This document shows, piece after piece, positions 7,823 through 15,597 of a stretch of DNA of 15,718 bases. This DNA is from JAVVEG01 sp032251455 (GTDB lineage: Bacteria; Pseudomonadota; Gammaproteobacteria; Pseudomonadales; Pseudohongiellaceae), in NCBI GenBank assembly GCA_032251455.1, contig JAVVEG010000037.1, positions 1 through 15,718 on the forward strand, written 5' to 3'. Position 1 is the stretch's first letter. Each line of letters begins with the position of its first letter. Position numbers and translations under genes: made by a program. The notes under the pieces were generated by a model, which did no database searches, was not told the DNA's origin, and saw only the letters and a list, made by a program, of their open reading frames with translations.

Positions 7823-10800
7823 TTATTTGGTAGAGACATCAAGATCCATGTCTATACCCAGTGATCTGATTTCCTTCAACAGTACATTGAATGACTCTGG
7901 CATTCCTGGCTCCATGCGATGATCGCCGTCCACGATGTTTTTGTACATCTTGGTTCGACCAGCCACATCATCCGATTTCACCGTCAGCATTTCCTGCAGG
8001 GTGTAGGCGGCACCGTAAGCCTCCAGGGCCCACACTTCCATCTCCCCGAAACGCTGACCACCGAACTGAGCCTTACCGCCCAATGGTTGCTGGGTGACCA
8101 GGCTATAAGAGCCGGTAGATCGGGCATGCATCTTGTCATCAACCAGGTGGTTCAGTTTCAGCATATACATAATGCCGACGGTTACCTTGCGATCAAATGC
8201 TTCCCCAGTACGACCATCATAAAGAGTGACCTGGCCACTTTCATCAAGCCCGGCCAGTTTCAGCATCTGCTTGATTTCGGTTTCATTGGCCCCGTCGAAG
8301 ACTGGGGTTGCCATGGGCACACCGCTTTTCAGATTCTCTGCCAATTCAAGAATTTCAGTATCATTGAATTGAGCCAGATCAGTTTTGCCGGAACCTACCG
8401 AGTTGTAGATTTCATCCAGCAATTTGCGCACATCGGCGGCAGCTTTCTTCTGCTCCAGCATGGCGGCAATGCGCAAGCCCAGACCTTTGGCGGCGGCACC
8501 CAAATGCATCTCCAACACCTGTCCCACGTTCATCCGTGAAGGAACACCCAAGGGGTTGAGCACGATATCCACCGGGTTGCCACTCTCATCATACGGCATG
8601 TCTTCCACCGGCATGATGACGGAAATAACACCCTTGTTACCGTGGCGGCCTGCCATCTTGTCTCCGGGCTGGATACGGCGTTTGATAGCCAGATAAACCT
8701 TGACGATCTTGAGCACACCCGGCGCAAGATCATCACCCTGGGTCAATTTCCGCTTCTTGTCTTCAAAGCGGTCATCCAGACTTTTGCGACGCTGCTCAAG
8801 CTGGGCATCGGCCTGCTCCAACAGCTTGTTCAACTCTTCATCATTGAGTCGCAGTTTGAACCAGTCATCGCGAGGCAGATCGTTTAGATACTCCTCGGTC
8901 AGCTTGGCGCCTTTCTTCAGACCGGGACCACCAGCGACGGTAGCACCCACAAGCGCAGCCTGCAGTCGCTGAAAGGTCACCCCTTCGACAACACGGTACT
9001 CATCGTTGATGTCCTTTCTGACCTTGGCCAGTTGCAGACGTTCAATCTCAAGGGCGCGCTGGTCCTTCTCCAGGCCATCGCGGGTGAAAACCTGAACATC
9101 GATAACAGTTCCCTTGACGCTTGTAGGCACTCGCAGGGAGCTATCCTTCACATCGGATGCTTTTTCACCAAAAATCGCACGCAGCAGTTTCTCTTCCGGG
9201 GTAAGCTGGGTTTCACCCTTGGGCGTTACCTTGCCGACCAGGATGTCACCCGCACCAACCTCAGCCCCGATATACACCACGCCGGACTCATCCAGCTTGC
9301 TCAGCGCCCCTTCTCCCACATTGGGTATATCTGCAGTGATTTCCTCGGAACCCAGCTTGGTATCACGCGCGACACAAGTCAGTTCCTGAATGTGGATGGT
9401 AGTCAGACGATCTTCCTTCACGATTCTTTCCGAAATCAGGATTGAATCTTCGAAGTTGTAACCATTCCAGGGCATGAAGGCAATGCGCATGTTCTGACCC
9501 AGGGCCAGTTCACCCAGATCAACCGAGGGGCCATCAGCAAGTATGTCCCCGCGTTCAACCACATCCCCTTTCTTCACCAGTGAACGCTGACTGATACAGG
9601 TATTCTGGTTGGAGCGGGTATACTTGGTCAGGTTGTAGATATCCACACCGGCCTCACCGGCCTTGATCTCGTCCTCGGCAACCCGGACGATGATGCGAGC
9701 CGCATCCACACTGTCAACGATGCCACCATGTTCCGCGACCACGCAAACACCGGAATCATGTGCCACATTGCGTTCCAGCCCGGTACCCACCAAGGGGGTT
9801 TCCGCACGCAGCGTAGGTACAGCCTGCCGCTGCATGTTTGAGCCCATCAGGGCCCGGTTGGCATCATCATGTTCCAGAAACGGAATGAGGGCTGCTGCAA
9901 CCGACACCATCTGCTGGGGCGCCACATCCATATAGTTGATCTGGTCCCGCGGCATCAACGTTGTCTCACCCTTGTAGCGCACGGTGATCAGGTTATCAAT
10001 AAACTCGCCATTCTTGTTAAGGGGGGCACTTGCCTGCGCAATCACGTATTCGCCTTCATCGATTGCCGACAGGAAATCAATCTCGTTGGAAACACGGTTA
10101 TTGATGATTTTGCGATAGGGGGTTTCCAGAAAACCATAGGAATTGGTTCTGGCGTAAGTGGCCAGCGAGTTGATCAGACCTATGTTCGGACCTTCAGGTG
10201 TTTCAATCGGACAGACCCGGCCATAATGCGTCGGATGCACATCACGCACTTCAAACCCGGCCCGCTCACGGGTCAGACCACCAGGCCCAAGAGCGGAAAC
10301 ACGACGCTTGTGTGTCACTTCCGAGAGCGGGTTGTTCTGATCCATAAACTGAGACAGCTGGCTGGAGCCAAAAAATTCCTTGATGGCAGCAGCAACCGGT
10401 TTGGCATTGATCATGTCCTGGGGCATCAGGCCTTCGGAGTCAGCCATGCTCAGGCGTTCCTTGACAGCACGCTCCACTCGCACCAGGCCCACGCGGAACT
10501 GATTTTCAGCCATCTCACCAACAGACCTGATGCGGCGGTTACCCAGATGGTCAATATCATCAACCGTGCCAAACCCATTGCGAATGCTGACCAGCGTCTT
10601 CAGCACATCAACAATATCATCCACGCTCAATACCAGTTCGCCTTCGGTTTCAGTACGTCCGAGACGACGATTGAACTTCATCCGACCCACGGAGGACAGG
10701 TCATACCGCTCAGCAGAGAAAAACAGGTTGCCAAACAGATTTTCGGCTGATTCCTTGGTCGGCGGTTCCCCTGGGCGCATCATGCGATAGATTTCAACCA

Positions 10801-11905
10801 GCGCCTCCAAGCGCGAGGTGGTTGAATCAACCCGCAAGGTATCAGAGATGAAAGGACCGCAGTCCAGATCATTGCTGTAGATTGCCTCGAAGGTTTTCAC
10901 CCCGGCAGACTGAATTGTATCCAGCACTTCCTGGGTAATCAGTGTATTGCATTCAACCAGCACTTCACCGGTTTCTGCATTGACAATGCTTTTGGCCAGC
11001 GATGTACCAAAAACGAATTCGGGAGATACGGCCAGCTTGTCAAGTTTGAGTTTTTCCATCTGGCGGATATGACGAGCGGTGATACGGCGGCCCTGCTCAA
11101 CAATCAGCTCACCCTTCTTGTCCTTTACTTCGAAGTTAAGCACCTGCCCCCGCAAGCGCGAAGGCACCAGCTCAACCGTCAACTCACCTTTCTTGCCAAC
11201 ATGATAGACATTGTTGTCGAAGAACATGGCAAGAATCTGCTCGGAAGTAAAATCCAGGGCGCGCAGCAATACGGTCGCCGGTAATTTGCGGCGACGATCT
11301 ATGCGGACAAAAACGAGATCCTTGGGATCGAATTCAAAGTCCAGCCAAGAGCCACGATACGGAATGATACGGGCCGAATACAACAATTTACCGGAGCTGT
11401 GGGTCTTGCCGCGATCATGATCAAAGAATACCCCGGGTGAGCGATGCAACTGGGATACCACAACCCGCTCGGTACCATTGATGACAAAGGTGCCGCTGTC
11501 CGTCATCACGGGAATCTCACCCATGTAGACTTCCTGCTCCTTGATATCCTTGATGGTCTGGGTGGTGGATTCCTTATCGTATAGAATCAGACGGACTTTT
11601 ACCCGCAGGGAGACAGAATAAGTAATACCGCGCAACTGGCATTCCTTGACGTCAAAAACCGGTTTACCCAATTCGTAACTGACGTATTCCAGAACAGCTT
11701 TTCCGGAATAGCTGATGATAGGAAATACAGACTTGAACGCCGCATGAAGACCTTGATCCAGCCGATCTTCCGGGGTTGCATCCGCCTGGGTGAACTGCCT
11801 GAATGAATCTATCTGAGTCGACAAAAGATACGGTATATCCATCGCACTGGGCAATTTACCGAAGTCTTTACGGATACGTTTTTTTTCTGTATACGAATAG
11901 GCCAT
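7823..11905 (-). CDS. rpoB: DNA-directed RNA polymerase subunit beta
   Basis: RpoB forms the second pincer of RNA polymerase and contacts the RNA/DNA hybrid and the nucleotide. It has 1360 residues, slightly longer than E. coli (1342) and near Pseudomonas. The rifampicin cluster at about 513-539 is wild type: Asp522, His532 and Ser537 correspond to E. coli 516, 526 and 531, predicting a sensitive enzyme. Other conserved blocks are RVCPIETPEGPNIGLINSL, MPWNGYNFEDSILISE and GDKMAGRHGNKGVIS. Start: ATG at 11903-11905 (MAYSYTEKKRIRKDFG), with AGGA 8 nt upstream. Preceded by a 118-nt spacer with two hairpins after rplL, and followed by rpoC after 107 nt. Intact. Confidence 0.99.
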   Translation of the reverse strand: MAYSYTEKKRIRKDFGKLPSAMDIPYLLSTQIDSFRQFTQADATPEDRLDQGLHAAFKSVFPIISYSGKAVLEYVSYELGKPVFDVKECQLRGITYSVSLRVKVRLILYDKESTTQTIKDIKEQEVYMGEIPVMTDSGTFVINGTERVVVSQLHRSPGVFFDHDRGKTHSSGKLLYSARIIPYRGSWLDFEFDPKDLVFVRIDRRRKLPATVLLRALDFTSEQILAMFFDNNVYHVGKKGELTVELVPSRLRGQVLNFEVKDKKGELIVEQGRRITARHIRQMEKLKLDKLAVSPEFVFGTSLAKSIVNAETGEVLVECNTLITQEVLDTIQSAGVKTFEAIYSNDLDCGPFISDTLRVDSTTSRLEALVEIYRMMRPGEPPTKESAENLFGNLFFSAERYDLSSVGRMKFNRRLGRTETEGELVLSVDDIVDVLKTLVSIRNGFGTVDDIDHLGNRRIRSVGEMAENQFRVGLVRVERAVKERLSMADSEGLMPQDMINAKPVAAAIKEFFGSSQLSQFMDQNNPLSEVTHKRRVSALGPGGLTRERAGFEVRDVHPTHYGRVCPIETPEGPNIGLINSLATYARTNSYGFLETPYRKIINNRVSNEIDFLSAIDEGEYVIAQASAPLNKNGEFIDNLITVRYKGETTLMPRDQINYMDVAPQQMVSVAAALIPFLEHDDANRALMGSNMQRQAVPTLRAETPLVGTGLERNVAHDSGVCVVAEHGGIVDSVDAARIIVRVAEDEIKAGEAGVDIYNLTKYTRSNQNTCISQRSLVKKGDVVERGDILADGPSVDLGELALGQNMRIAFMPWNGYNFEDSILISERIVKEDRLTTIHIQELTCVARDTKLGSEEITADIPNVGEGALSKLDESGVVYIGAEVGAGDILVGKVTPKGETQLTPEEKLLRAIFGEKASDVKDSSLRVPTSVKGTVIDVQVFTRDGLEKDQRALEIERLQLAKVRKDINDEYRVVEGVTFQRLQAALVGATVAGGPGLKKGAKLTEEYLNDLPRDDWFKLRLNDEELNKLLEQADAQLEQRRKSLDDRFEDKKRKLTQGDDLAPGVLKIVKVYLAIKRRIQPGDKMAGRHGNKGVISVIMPVEDMPYDESGNPVDIVLNPLGVPSRMNVGQVLEMHLGAAAKGLGLRIAAMLEQKKAAADVRKLLDEIYNSVGSGKTDLAQFNDTEILELAENLKSGVPMATPVFDGANETEIKQMLKLAGLDESGQVTLYDGRTGEAFDRKVTVGIMYMLKLNHLVDDKMHARSTGSYSLVTQQPLGGKAQFGGQRFGEMEVWALEAYGAAYTLQEMLTVKSDDVAGRTKMYKNIVDGDHRMEPGMPESFNVLLKEIRSLGIDMDLDVSTK

Positions 11906-11930
11906 TAGAGTTTTCCTAGCAAATAAGAAT

Positions 11931-11959
11931 CAAAATACTTTTGGCTGTTTTCCAAAAGT
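11931..11959 (-). terminator. Second hairpin of the rplL-rpoB spacer (attenuator-like)
   Basis: Transcript arms ACTTTTGG (11952-11959) and CCAAAAGT (11937-11944) pair perfectly over 8 bp around a 7-nt loop, followed by A then four T. The stem is AT-rich, so termination would be partial, which suits an attenuator. In E. coli the rplL-rpoB interval has both a partial terminator and an RNase III cleavage site; this stem could serve either role. Confidence 0.5.
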
Positions 11960-11963
11960 GCCG

Positions 11964-11995
11964 AAAACGGATGCAGGCCAGACCTTTATCCGTTT
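11964..11995 (-). terminator. First hairpin of the rplL-rpoB spacer (attenuator-like)
   Basis: Transcript arms AAACGGAT (11988-11995) and ATCCGTTT (11965-11972) form 8 bp around a 15-nt loop that may hold a small inner stem. Four T (11967-11964) end the right arm. Together with the next hairpin it fills most of the 118-nt spacer. The likely effect is to set rpoBC expression below that of the stalk proteins. Confidence 0.5.
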
Positions 11996-12023
11996 CCAAC
12001 CTCATACTGCTTGAACGACCAGA

Positions 12024-12401
12024 TTACTTCAGCTCTACTTCAGCGCCAGCTTCTTCCAGTTGTTTCTTGGCATCTTCTGCCTCAGCCTTGGCCAACGCTT
12101 CCTTGACTGTTGAAGGAGCGCCATCAACCAGGTCTTTTGCTTCCTTCAGGCCCAGACCTGTGATGCTGCGAACAACCTTGATGACATTCACTTTCTTCTC
12201 GCCAGCTGCTTTCAGAACCACATCAAACTCAGTCTTTTCCTCAGCCGCCTCTGCAGCAGGACCCGCAGCAGCAGGTGCTGCTGCAACCGCCGCAGCAGCT
12301 GAAACACCAAATTTTTCTTCCATCGCTGCAACCAGTTCAACCACATCCATTACTGACATTTCAGCAATTGCATTCAAAACATCGTCTTTAGATAGAGCCA
12401 T
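12024..12401 (-). CDS. rplL: 50S ribosomal protein L7/L12
   Basis: L7/L12 forms the flexible multi-copy stalk that recruits EF-Tu, EF-G and other GTPases. It has 125 residues: an N-terminal dimerisation domain (about 1-30), an Ala/Pro-rich hinge (about 34-54) and a C-terminal globular domain with the KVNVIKVVR and GLGLKEAKDLVDGAP segments. Acidic overall, as expected. Start: ATG at 12399-12401 with AGGAG 9 nt upstream. It follows rplJ by 58 nt. A higher expression than L10 is needed for its copy number; the strong Shine-Dalgarno agrees with that. Confidence 0.99.
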   Translation of the reverse strand: MALSKDDVLNAIAEMSVMDVVELVAAMEEKFGVSAAAAVAAAPAAAGPAAEAAEEKTEFDVVLKAAGEKKVNVIKVVRSITGLGLKEAKDLVDGAPSTVKEALAKAEAEDAKKQLEEAGAEVELK

Positions 12402-12459
12402 GACTCTTATCTCCTACTCAATATGTAAATTTAAAATCGAATTTATCGAACCATCAGTT

Positions 12460-12990
12460 TTATGCTGCTTCTTTCTTTTGGTCTCTTACCGCAGCAACTG
12501 CTCGAGTTGCCTTGGCCGGAACCTCTTTCAAGGTTCTTGCAAGTTTGCTTACCGGAGCCAACATTACGCTCATCAGTATGGATATGGCCTGATCGTAGGT
12601 TGGCAGACTTGCCAATACATCAATCTGGTCAGCACCCAACAACTTACCACCAATAGAGAGTGCCTTGATCTGAAACTTGTCATTTCCCTTGGCAAAATCC
12701 TTCAGCACGCGCGCAGCGGCCCCCGGATCTTCCTGCGAGAAAGCAAGAATGGTTGGCCCAACAAGAACTTCCTGCAAACACGCAAAATCGGTCTTATCCA
12801 CGGCTTTTTTCAGTAGCGTATTACGCACTACCCGCAGGTAAACCTTGTTCTCACGTGCAATTTTGCGAAGTTCAGTCAATTGGGTCACAGTGACACCGCG
12901 ATAATCCGCGAGCACTGCAGACAAAGCACCAGTAGCAGCTTCATTGACTTCCGACACGATTTGCTTTTTGTCTTCAAGCCTAATAGCCAC
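12460..12990 (-). CDS. rplJ: 50S ribosomal protein L10
   Basis: L10 anchors the L7/L12 dimers to 23S rRNA at the base of the stalk, and in other bacteria represses its own mRNA as the L10-L7/L12 complex. I start it at GTG 12988-12990, giving MAIRLEDKKQIVSEV, which aligns with the family; AGGAG is 8 nt upstream. An in-frame GTG eleven codons earlier lies beyond that Shine-Dalgarno and is rejected. The product is 176 residues, about ten longer than E. coli L10 (165), mostly through an Ala/Lys-rich C-terminus. Conserved GALSAVLADYRGVTV and VRNTLLKKA are present. Confidence 0.96.
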   Translation of the reverse strand: MAIRLEDKKQIVSEVNEAATGALSAVLADYRGVTVTQLTELRKIARENKVYLRVVRNTLLKKAVDKTDFACLQEVLVGPTILAFSQEDPGAAARVLKDFAKGNDKFQIKALSIGGKLLGADQIDVLASLPTYDQAISILMSVMLAPVSKLARTLKEVPAKATRAVAAVRDQKKEAA

Positions 12991-12998
12991 TAGCTTTA

Positions 12999-13003
12999 CT
13001 CCT
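12999..13003 (-). promoter_or_regulatory. Ribosome binding site that fixes the rplJ GTG start
   Basis: The transcript reads AGGAG, 8 nt, GTG GCT ATT AGG. The site would lie inside the coding region if the upstream GTG (13023) were used, so it supports the shorter L10. Confidence 0.8.
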
Positions 13004-13080
13004 GATACGGACTGTGTTGCCACAATCCTTGCAATTTACCCCTGCCAGGCCTGCAGACTGCTCCGGCAAGAACATTATCT

Positions 13081-13164
13081 GGTGAAGGGATCAGGCCAAG
13101 CCTGATCGGGTTACACCATCTGCGTAGGATATTAAGTTTCCCCGAACTGGCGAAAACTCCTACG
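13081..13164 (-). promoter_or_regulatory. Structured rplJ leader, probable L10 autoregulatory element
   Basis: The 246-nt rplA-rplJ spacer holds, in transcript order, CGTAGGA (13158-13164) pairing with TCCTACG (13123-13129). Next comes GGTG (13114-13117) pairing with CACC (13081-13084) around a perfect 8-bp hairpin (13100-13107 with 13089-13096, 3-nt loop). This nested arrangement next to the AGATGGTG segment resembles the L10 leader described in E. coli and other bacteria, where L10-L7/L12 binds and blocks rplJ translation. The fold is visible in the sequence; its regulatory role is inferred from position and family knowledge. Confidence 0.65.
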
Positions 13165-13178
13165 GTCTTTGACAGCCC

Positions 13179-13235
13179 TGCCAGTGCTGAGACTGGCAAA
13201 ACCCCAAAGTCTGGAACGATCGGAAAAACGATCGT
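13179..13235 (-). promoter_or_regulatory. Two hairpins downstream of rplA
   Basis: Just after the rplA stop the transcript forms a 7-bp perfect stem (13229-13235 with 13216-13222, extendable by a G-U and a G-C), with a U-rich 6-nt loop. It is followed by a second 7-bp stem TGCCAGT/ACTGGCA (13192-13198 with 13179-13185). Neither is followed by a T-run, so I do not call them intrinsic terminators. They may stabilise the rplKA 3' end, act as processing sites, or extend the L10 leader. Confidence 0.4.
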
Positions 13236-13236
13236 C

Positions 13237-13932
13237 CTAAAATTTCAACGAAGATTGATCAATCAGAATTCCTGGCCCCATGGTGGATGACAGAACGACC
13301 TTCTGAATATAGATGCCCTTGGAAGAGGCTGGCTTCGCTCGTTTCAGATCGACAAGCAAGGCTTCCAGGTTGCCCTGAACCGCATCGGCCACAAAACCTA
13401 TCTTGCCGATACCACCATGGATGATACCTTTCTTGTCGGTGCGATAGCGTACCTGACCCGCCTTGGCATTCTTGACCGCGGTGGCAACATCTGGTGTAAC
13501 CGTCCCCACTTTTGGGTTGGGCATCAGGCCACGGGGACCAAGAATCTGGCCCAGTTTGCCCACTACCCGCATCGCGTCTGGGGTGGCTATCAGCACATCG
13601 AAATCCATGTTGCCGGCAGTGATGCTCTCGGCGAGATCATCGAAACCGACAATGTCAGCGCCGGCAGCTTTCGCTTTTGCGGCATTCTCGCCCTGTGCGA
13701 AAACAGCTACCCGCACTTCCTTTCCGGTACCATGAGGCAGCAGGGTTGAGCCACGCACAACCTGATCGGATTTGCGCGGATCCACACCCAGGATCACAGC
13801 CACATCAATGGACTCCTTGAACTTGCTGGAGGCAAATTCATCAAGCACAGCCAACGCATCTGCGACTGAATAGTGCTTGCTGCGATCCAGTTTTTCATTG
13901 ATTAACTTACGGCGTTTTGTCAATCTGGACAT
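13237..13932 (-). CDS. rplA: 50S ribosomal protein L1
   Basis: L1 forms the mobile L1 stalk that handles deacylated tRNA at the E site, and in E. coli represses translation of rplK-rplA by binding their leader. It has 231 residues (E. coli 234), with the hallmark GQILGPRGLMPNPKVGTVT loop and KAGQVRYR. Start: ATG at 13930-13932, one base after the rplK stop; a GAGGGGGT ribosome site lies inside the end of rplK, so translation is probably coupled. Intact. Confidence 0.98.
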   Translation of the reverse strand: MSRLTKRRKLINEKLDRSKHYSVADALAVLDEFASSKFKESIDVAVILGVDPRKSDQVVRGSTLLPHGTGKEVRVAVFAQGENAAKAKAAGADIVGFDDLAESITAGNMDFDVLIATPDAMRVVGKLGQILGPRGLMPNPKVGTVTPDVATAVKNAKAGQVRYRTDKKGIIHGGIGKIGFVADAVQGNLEALLVDLKRAKPASSKGIYIQKVVLSSTMGPGILIDQSSLKF

Positions 13933-13933
13933 C

Positions 13934-14368
13934 TTATACCACCCCCTCTACATCAATACCTGCGCTACGCGCACTGCCAGCCAGTGTACGAACAGCAGCA
14001 TCCATATCAGCTGCGGTCAGATCAGGCATTTTCAGGGTAGCTATTTCCTCAAGCTGAGCCCGATTCAGTTTGGCTACCTTTTCAGTATTGGGTCGCGGAC
14101 TACCCTTGCTGATTCCTGCGGCCTTCCTCAACAGAACGGCAGCGGGAGGGGTTTTCATGATGAAGGTAAAACTGCGGTCTGCATAAACGGTAATCACTAC
14201 CGGAATCGGCAAGCCGGGCTCCTGGCCCTGGGTGGCAGCGTTGAACGCCTTGCAGAATTCCATGATATTGACACCGTGCTGACCCAGCGCGGGACCTACA
14301 GGTGGACTGGGGTTGGCTTTGCCCGCCCCTACCTGCAGCTTGATATAAGCAGTTACTTTTTTGGCCAT
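13934..14368 (-). CDS. rplK: 50S ribosomal protein L11
   Basis: L11 binds the GTPase-associated region of 23S rRNA, works with EF-G and release factors, and is needed for RelA activation in E. coli. Start: ATG at 14366-14368, giving MAKKVTAYIKLQVGAGKANP, because AGGAGA is 6 nt upstream; nine additional residues of the longer ORF are rejected. The product is 144 residues (E. coli 142). The proline-rich N-terminal segment SPPVGPALGQHGVNIMEFC and the C-terminal RNA-binding domain with DLTAADMDAAVRTLAGSARS are present. First gene of the rplKA pair. Confidence 0.98.
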   Translation of the reverse strand: MAKKVTAYIKLQVGAGKANPSPPVGPALGQHGVNIMEFCKAFNAATQGQEPGLPIPVVITVYADRSFTFIMKTPPAAVLLRKAAGISKGSPRPNTEKVAKLNRAQLEEIATLKMPDLTAADMDAAVRTLAGSARSAGIDVEGVV

Positions 14369-14374
14369 TACATT

Positions 14375-14380
14375 TCTCCT
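14375..14380 (-). promoter_or_regulatory. Ribosome binding site that fixes the rplK start
   Basis: The transcript reads AGGAGA, 6 nt, ATG GCC AAA AAA. It falls within the extension of the longer ORF and so supports the family-like start at 14368. Confidence 0.85.
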
Positions 14381-14394
14381 GATGGGTGCAAGCA

Positions 14395-14490
14395 CCTGAT
14401 ACAGCCGGTGGCGTTATCAGGCTCCCCTGAGCATCTGCCAGTGGGCAGACACTGCTTTCACTGGGCACCAAAAATTTCTGGTGCACTCTT
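14395..14490 (-). promoter_or_regulatory. Structured rplK leader, possible L1 repressor site
   Basis: The 140-nt nusG-rplK spacer can form three consecutive stems in the transcript. GCACCA/TGGTGC lies just after nusG (about 14464-14483). CCAGTG/CACTGG lies in the middle (about 14438-14466, overlapping the first slightly). A 7-bp CCTGATA/TATCAGG stem (14415-14421 with 14395-14401, 13-nt loop) ends 14 nt before the Shine-Dalgarno. L1 represses rplK-rplA from such a leader in E. coli. I did not establish the specific L1-stalk rRNA mimic, so the binding role is inference. A consensus -35 TTGACA (14494-14499) lacks a good -10. Confidence 0.35.
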
Positions 14491-14508
14491 TATTGTCAAT
14501 AAAGACAA

Positions 14509-15042
14509 TTAACCTTTTTCAACCTGACTGAATTCCAGCTCCACCGGAGTGGACCGTCCGAAAATCAGAACCGCAACCCGCAACCGGTTCTTGTCATAAT
14601 TCACTTCCTCGACAGTCCCGGTAAAGTCATTGAATGGACCATCGACAACACGAACCATTTCACCGGCTTCGTACACAACCTTGTGGGTAGGCTTATCCTG
14701 CCCTTCTTCCAGCCGTTGAAGAATCTTGCTGGCTTCACGCGCAGTAATGGGTGCCGGTTTTTCTGCACGGCCACCAATAAAACCCATTACCCGAGGAGTG
14801 TCCTTGACCAGATGCCAGGTATCATCATTCAGTTCCATTTCCACCAACACATAGCCGGGAAAGAATTTTCGCTCGCTTTTGCGTTTCTGGCCGGCGCGCA
14901 TTTCCAATACTTCCTCGGTTGGCACCAGCACTTCACCAAAAAGATCCTCCATGCCGGCAAGTGCAATGCGCTCCTTCAGGGCATTCATGACCTTTTTTTC
15001 GTATCCCGAAAAGGCGTGAACCACATACCAACGCTTTGCCAT
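14509..15042 (-). CDS. nusG: Transcription termination/antitermination factor NusG
   Basis: NusG binds the clamp of RNA polymerase, suppresses pausing, and links it to Rho or, through S10, to the leading ribosome. It has 177 residues. The N-terminal NGN domain (about 1-115) opens with the typical AKRWYVVHAFSGYEKKV and contains FPGYVLVEM and the TPRVMGFIGG segment. The C-terminal KOW domain (about 125-177) has GEMVRVVDGPFNDFTGTVEEV. Start: ATG at 15040-15042 with an AGGGG site 7 nt upstream, overlapping the end of secE. It follows secE by 10 nt. Intact and typical. Confidence 0.99.
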   Translation of the reverse strand: MAKRWYVVHAFSGYEKKVMNALKERIALAGMEDLFGEVLVPTEEVLEMRAGQKRKSERKFFPGYVLVEMELNDDTWHLVKDTPRVMGFIGGRAEKPAPITAREASKILQRLEEGQDKPTHKVVYEAGEMVRVVDGPFNDFTGTVEEVNYDKNRLRVAVLIFGRSTPVELEFSQVEKG

Positions 15043-15052
15043 CTGCTAACCC

Positions 15053-15421
15053 CTAGCCAATTATTCCTGAAACAATTTCGCCCAGACCCCAGTCAAGCAA
15101 CCAGAGTATCAGGGCAACCACCAGCACGACGATCATGACAATGATGGTTGTCTGGGTTGTTTCCTGCCGTGTCGGCCAAACCACCTTGCGAATCTCGGTT
15201 CTTGCATCAAGACACAGATTGACAAAAGCCCTGCCCTTGACGGTCTGTGCCGCCAGCCAGGCCGCAGCAGCACCCAGCACCAATAGCGCCAGAGTTCGGT
15301 AAAGCACTGATTCAGCTGAAAAATAGGAGTTTCCGTAGACTCCGGCAGCCACCATGAGAGCGACCAGCACCCACTTCAGCACATCTCCAGCCACTCCTTG
15401 ATTTTCAATTTTTTCAGTCAT
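15053..15421 (-). CDS. secE: Preprotein translocase subunit SecE
   Basis: SecE clamps SecY in the inner-membrane SecYEG translocon. It has 122 residues and three hydrophobic segments (about 14-30, 38-58 and 92-110), like the three-helix E. coli protein. The conserved amphipathic element with ARTEIRKVVWPTRQETTQTT (73-92) precedes the last helix. Start: ATG at 15419-15421; a stop lies five codons upstream and no alternative start exists between them. No clear Shine-Dalgarno is seen, only a distant GAGAAG about 20 nt away, so initiation may be weak. It follows trpT by 82 nt and shares a transcript with nusG. Confidence 0.98.
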   Translation of the reverse strand: MTEKIENQGVAGDVLKWVLVALMVAAGVYGNSYFSAESVLYRTLALLVLGAAAAWLAAQTVKGRAFVNLCLDARTEIRKVVWPTRQETTQTTIIVMIVVLVVALILWLLDWGLGEIVSGIIG

Positions 15422-15503
15422 AGTTTTCGCAACTTATATGCTTCTCTTTTCTGCCCCAAAAGCTCCGGCGCAACATTTCAGGCTGTCAGCGCCAGGCTCG
15501 AAG

Positions 15504-15579
15504 TGGCAGGCCAGGAGGGAATCGAACCCCCAACCTGCGGTTTTGGAGACCGCCGCTCTGCCAATTGAGCTACTGGCCT
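15504..15579 (-). tRNA. trpT: tRNA-Trp (anticodon CCA)
   Basis: A complete 76-nt cloverleaf: acceptor arms AGGCCAG and CTGGCCT, D-arm with the AGCTCAATTGGCAGAGC pattern, anticodon stem GCGGT/ACCGC with loop CTCCAAA (anticodon CCA at 15544-15546), T-loop GTTCGATTC, discriminator G and an encoded CCA end (15504-15506). It decodes UGG. It sits between tuf and secE, as in other gammaproteobacteria, so it is probably cut out of a longer transcript that continues into secE-nusG. Confidence 0.98.
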
Positions 15580-15597
15580 AATCTTTTCAAGATAAGG

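Noticed and set aside
9869..10750. A 293-codon open frame on the plus strand opposite rpoB
   Set aside because: Antisense shadow of conserved rpoB sequence, with no family resemblance and no independent context.
11941..12816. A 291-codon plus-strand frame crossing the complements of rplL and rplJ
   Set aside because: Its Ala/Ser-rich part mirrors the L7/L12 hinge and domain codons. It spans two well-supported genes and their spacer on the other strand.
12991..13023. Eleven-residue extension of L10 from an upstream GTG
   Set aside because: The AGGAG site at 12999-13003 points to the GTG at 12990, and the family N-terminus begins there.
14369..14395. Nine-residue extension of L11 (MLAPIRRNV)
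   Set aside because: The AGGAGA site lies inside it and L11 proteins begin with MAKK-like sequence.
15433..15438. TATAAG resembling a -10 box just upstream of secE
   Set aside because: No acceptable -35 at 16-18 nt, and the transcript would start only a few bases before the ATG.
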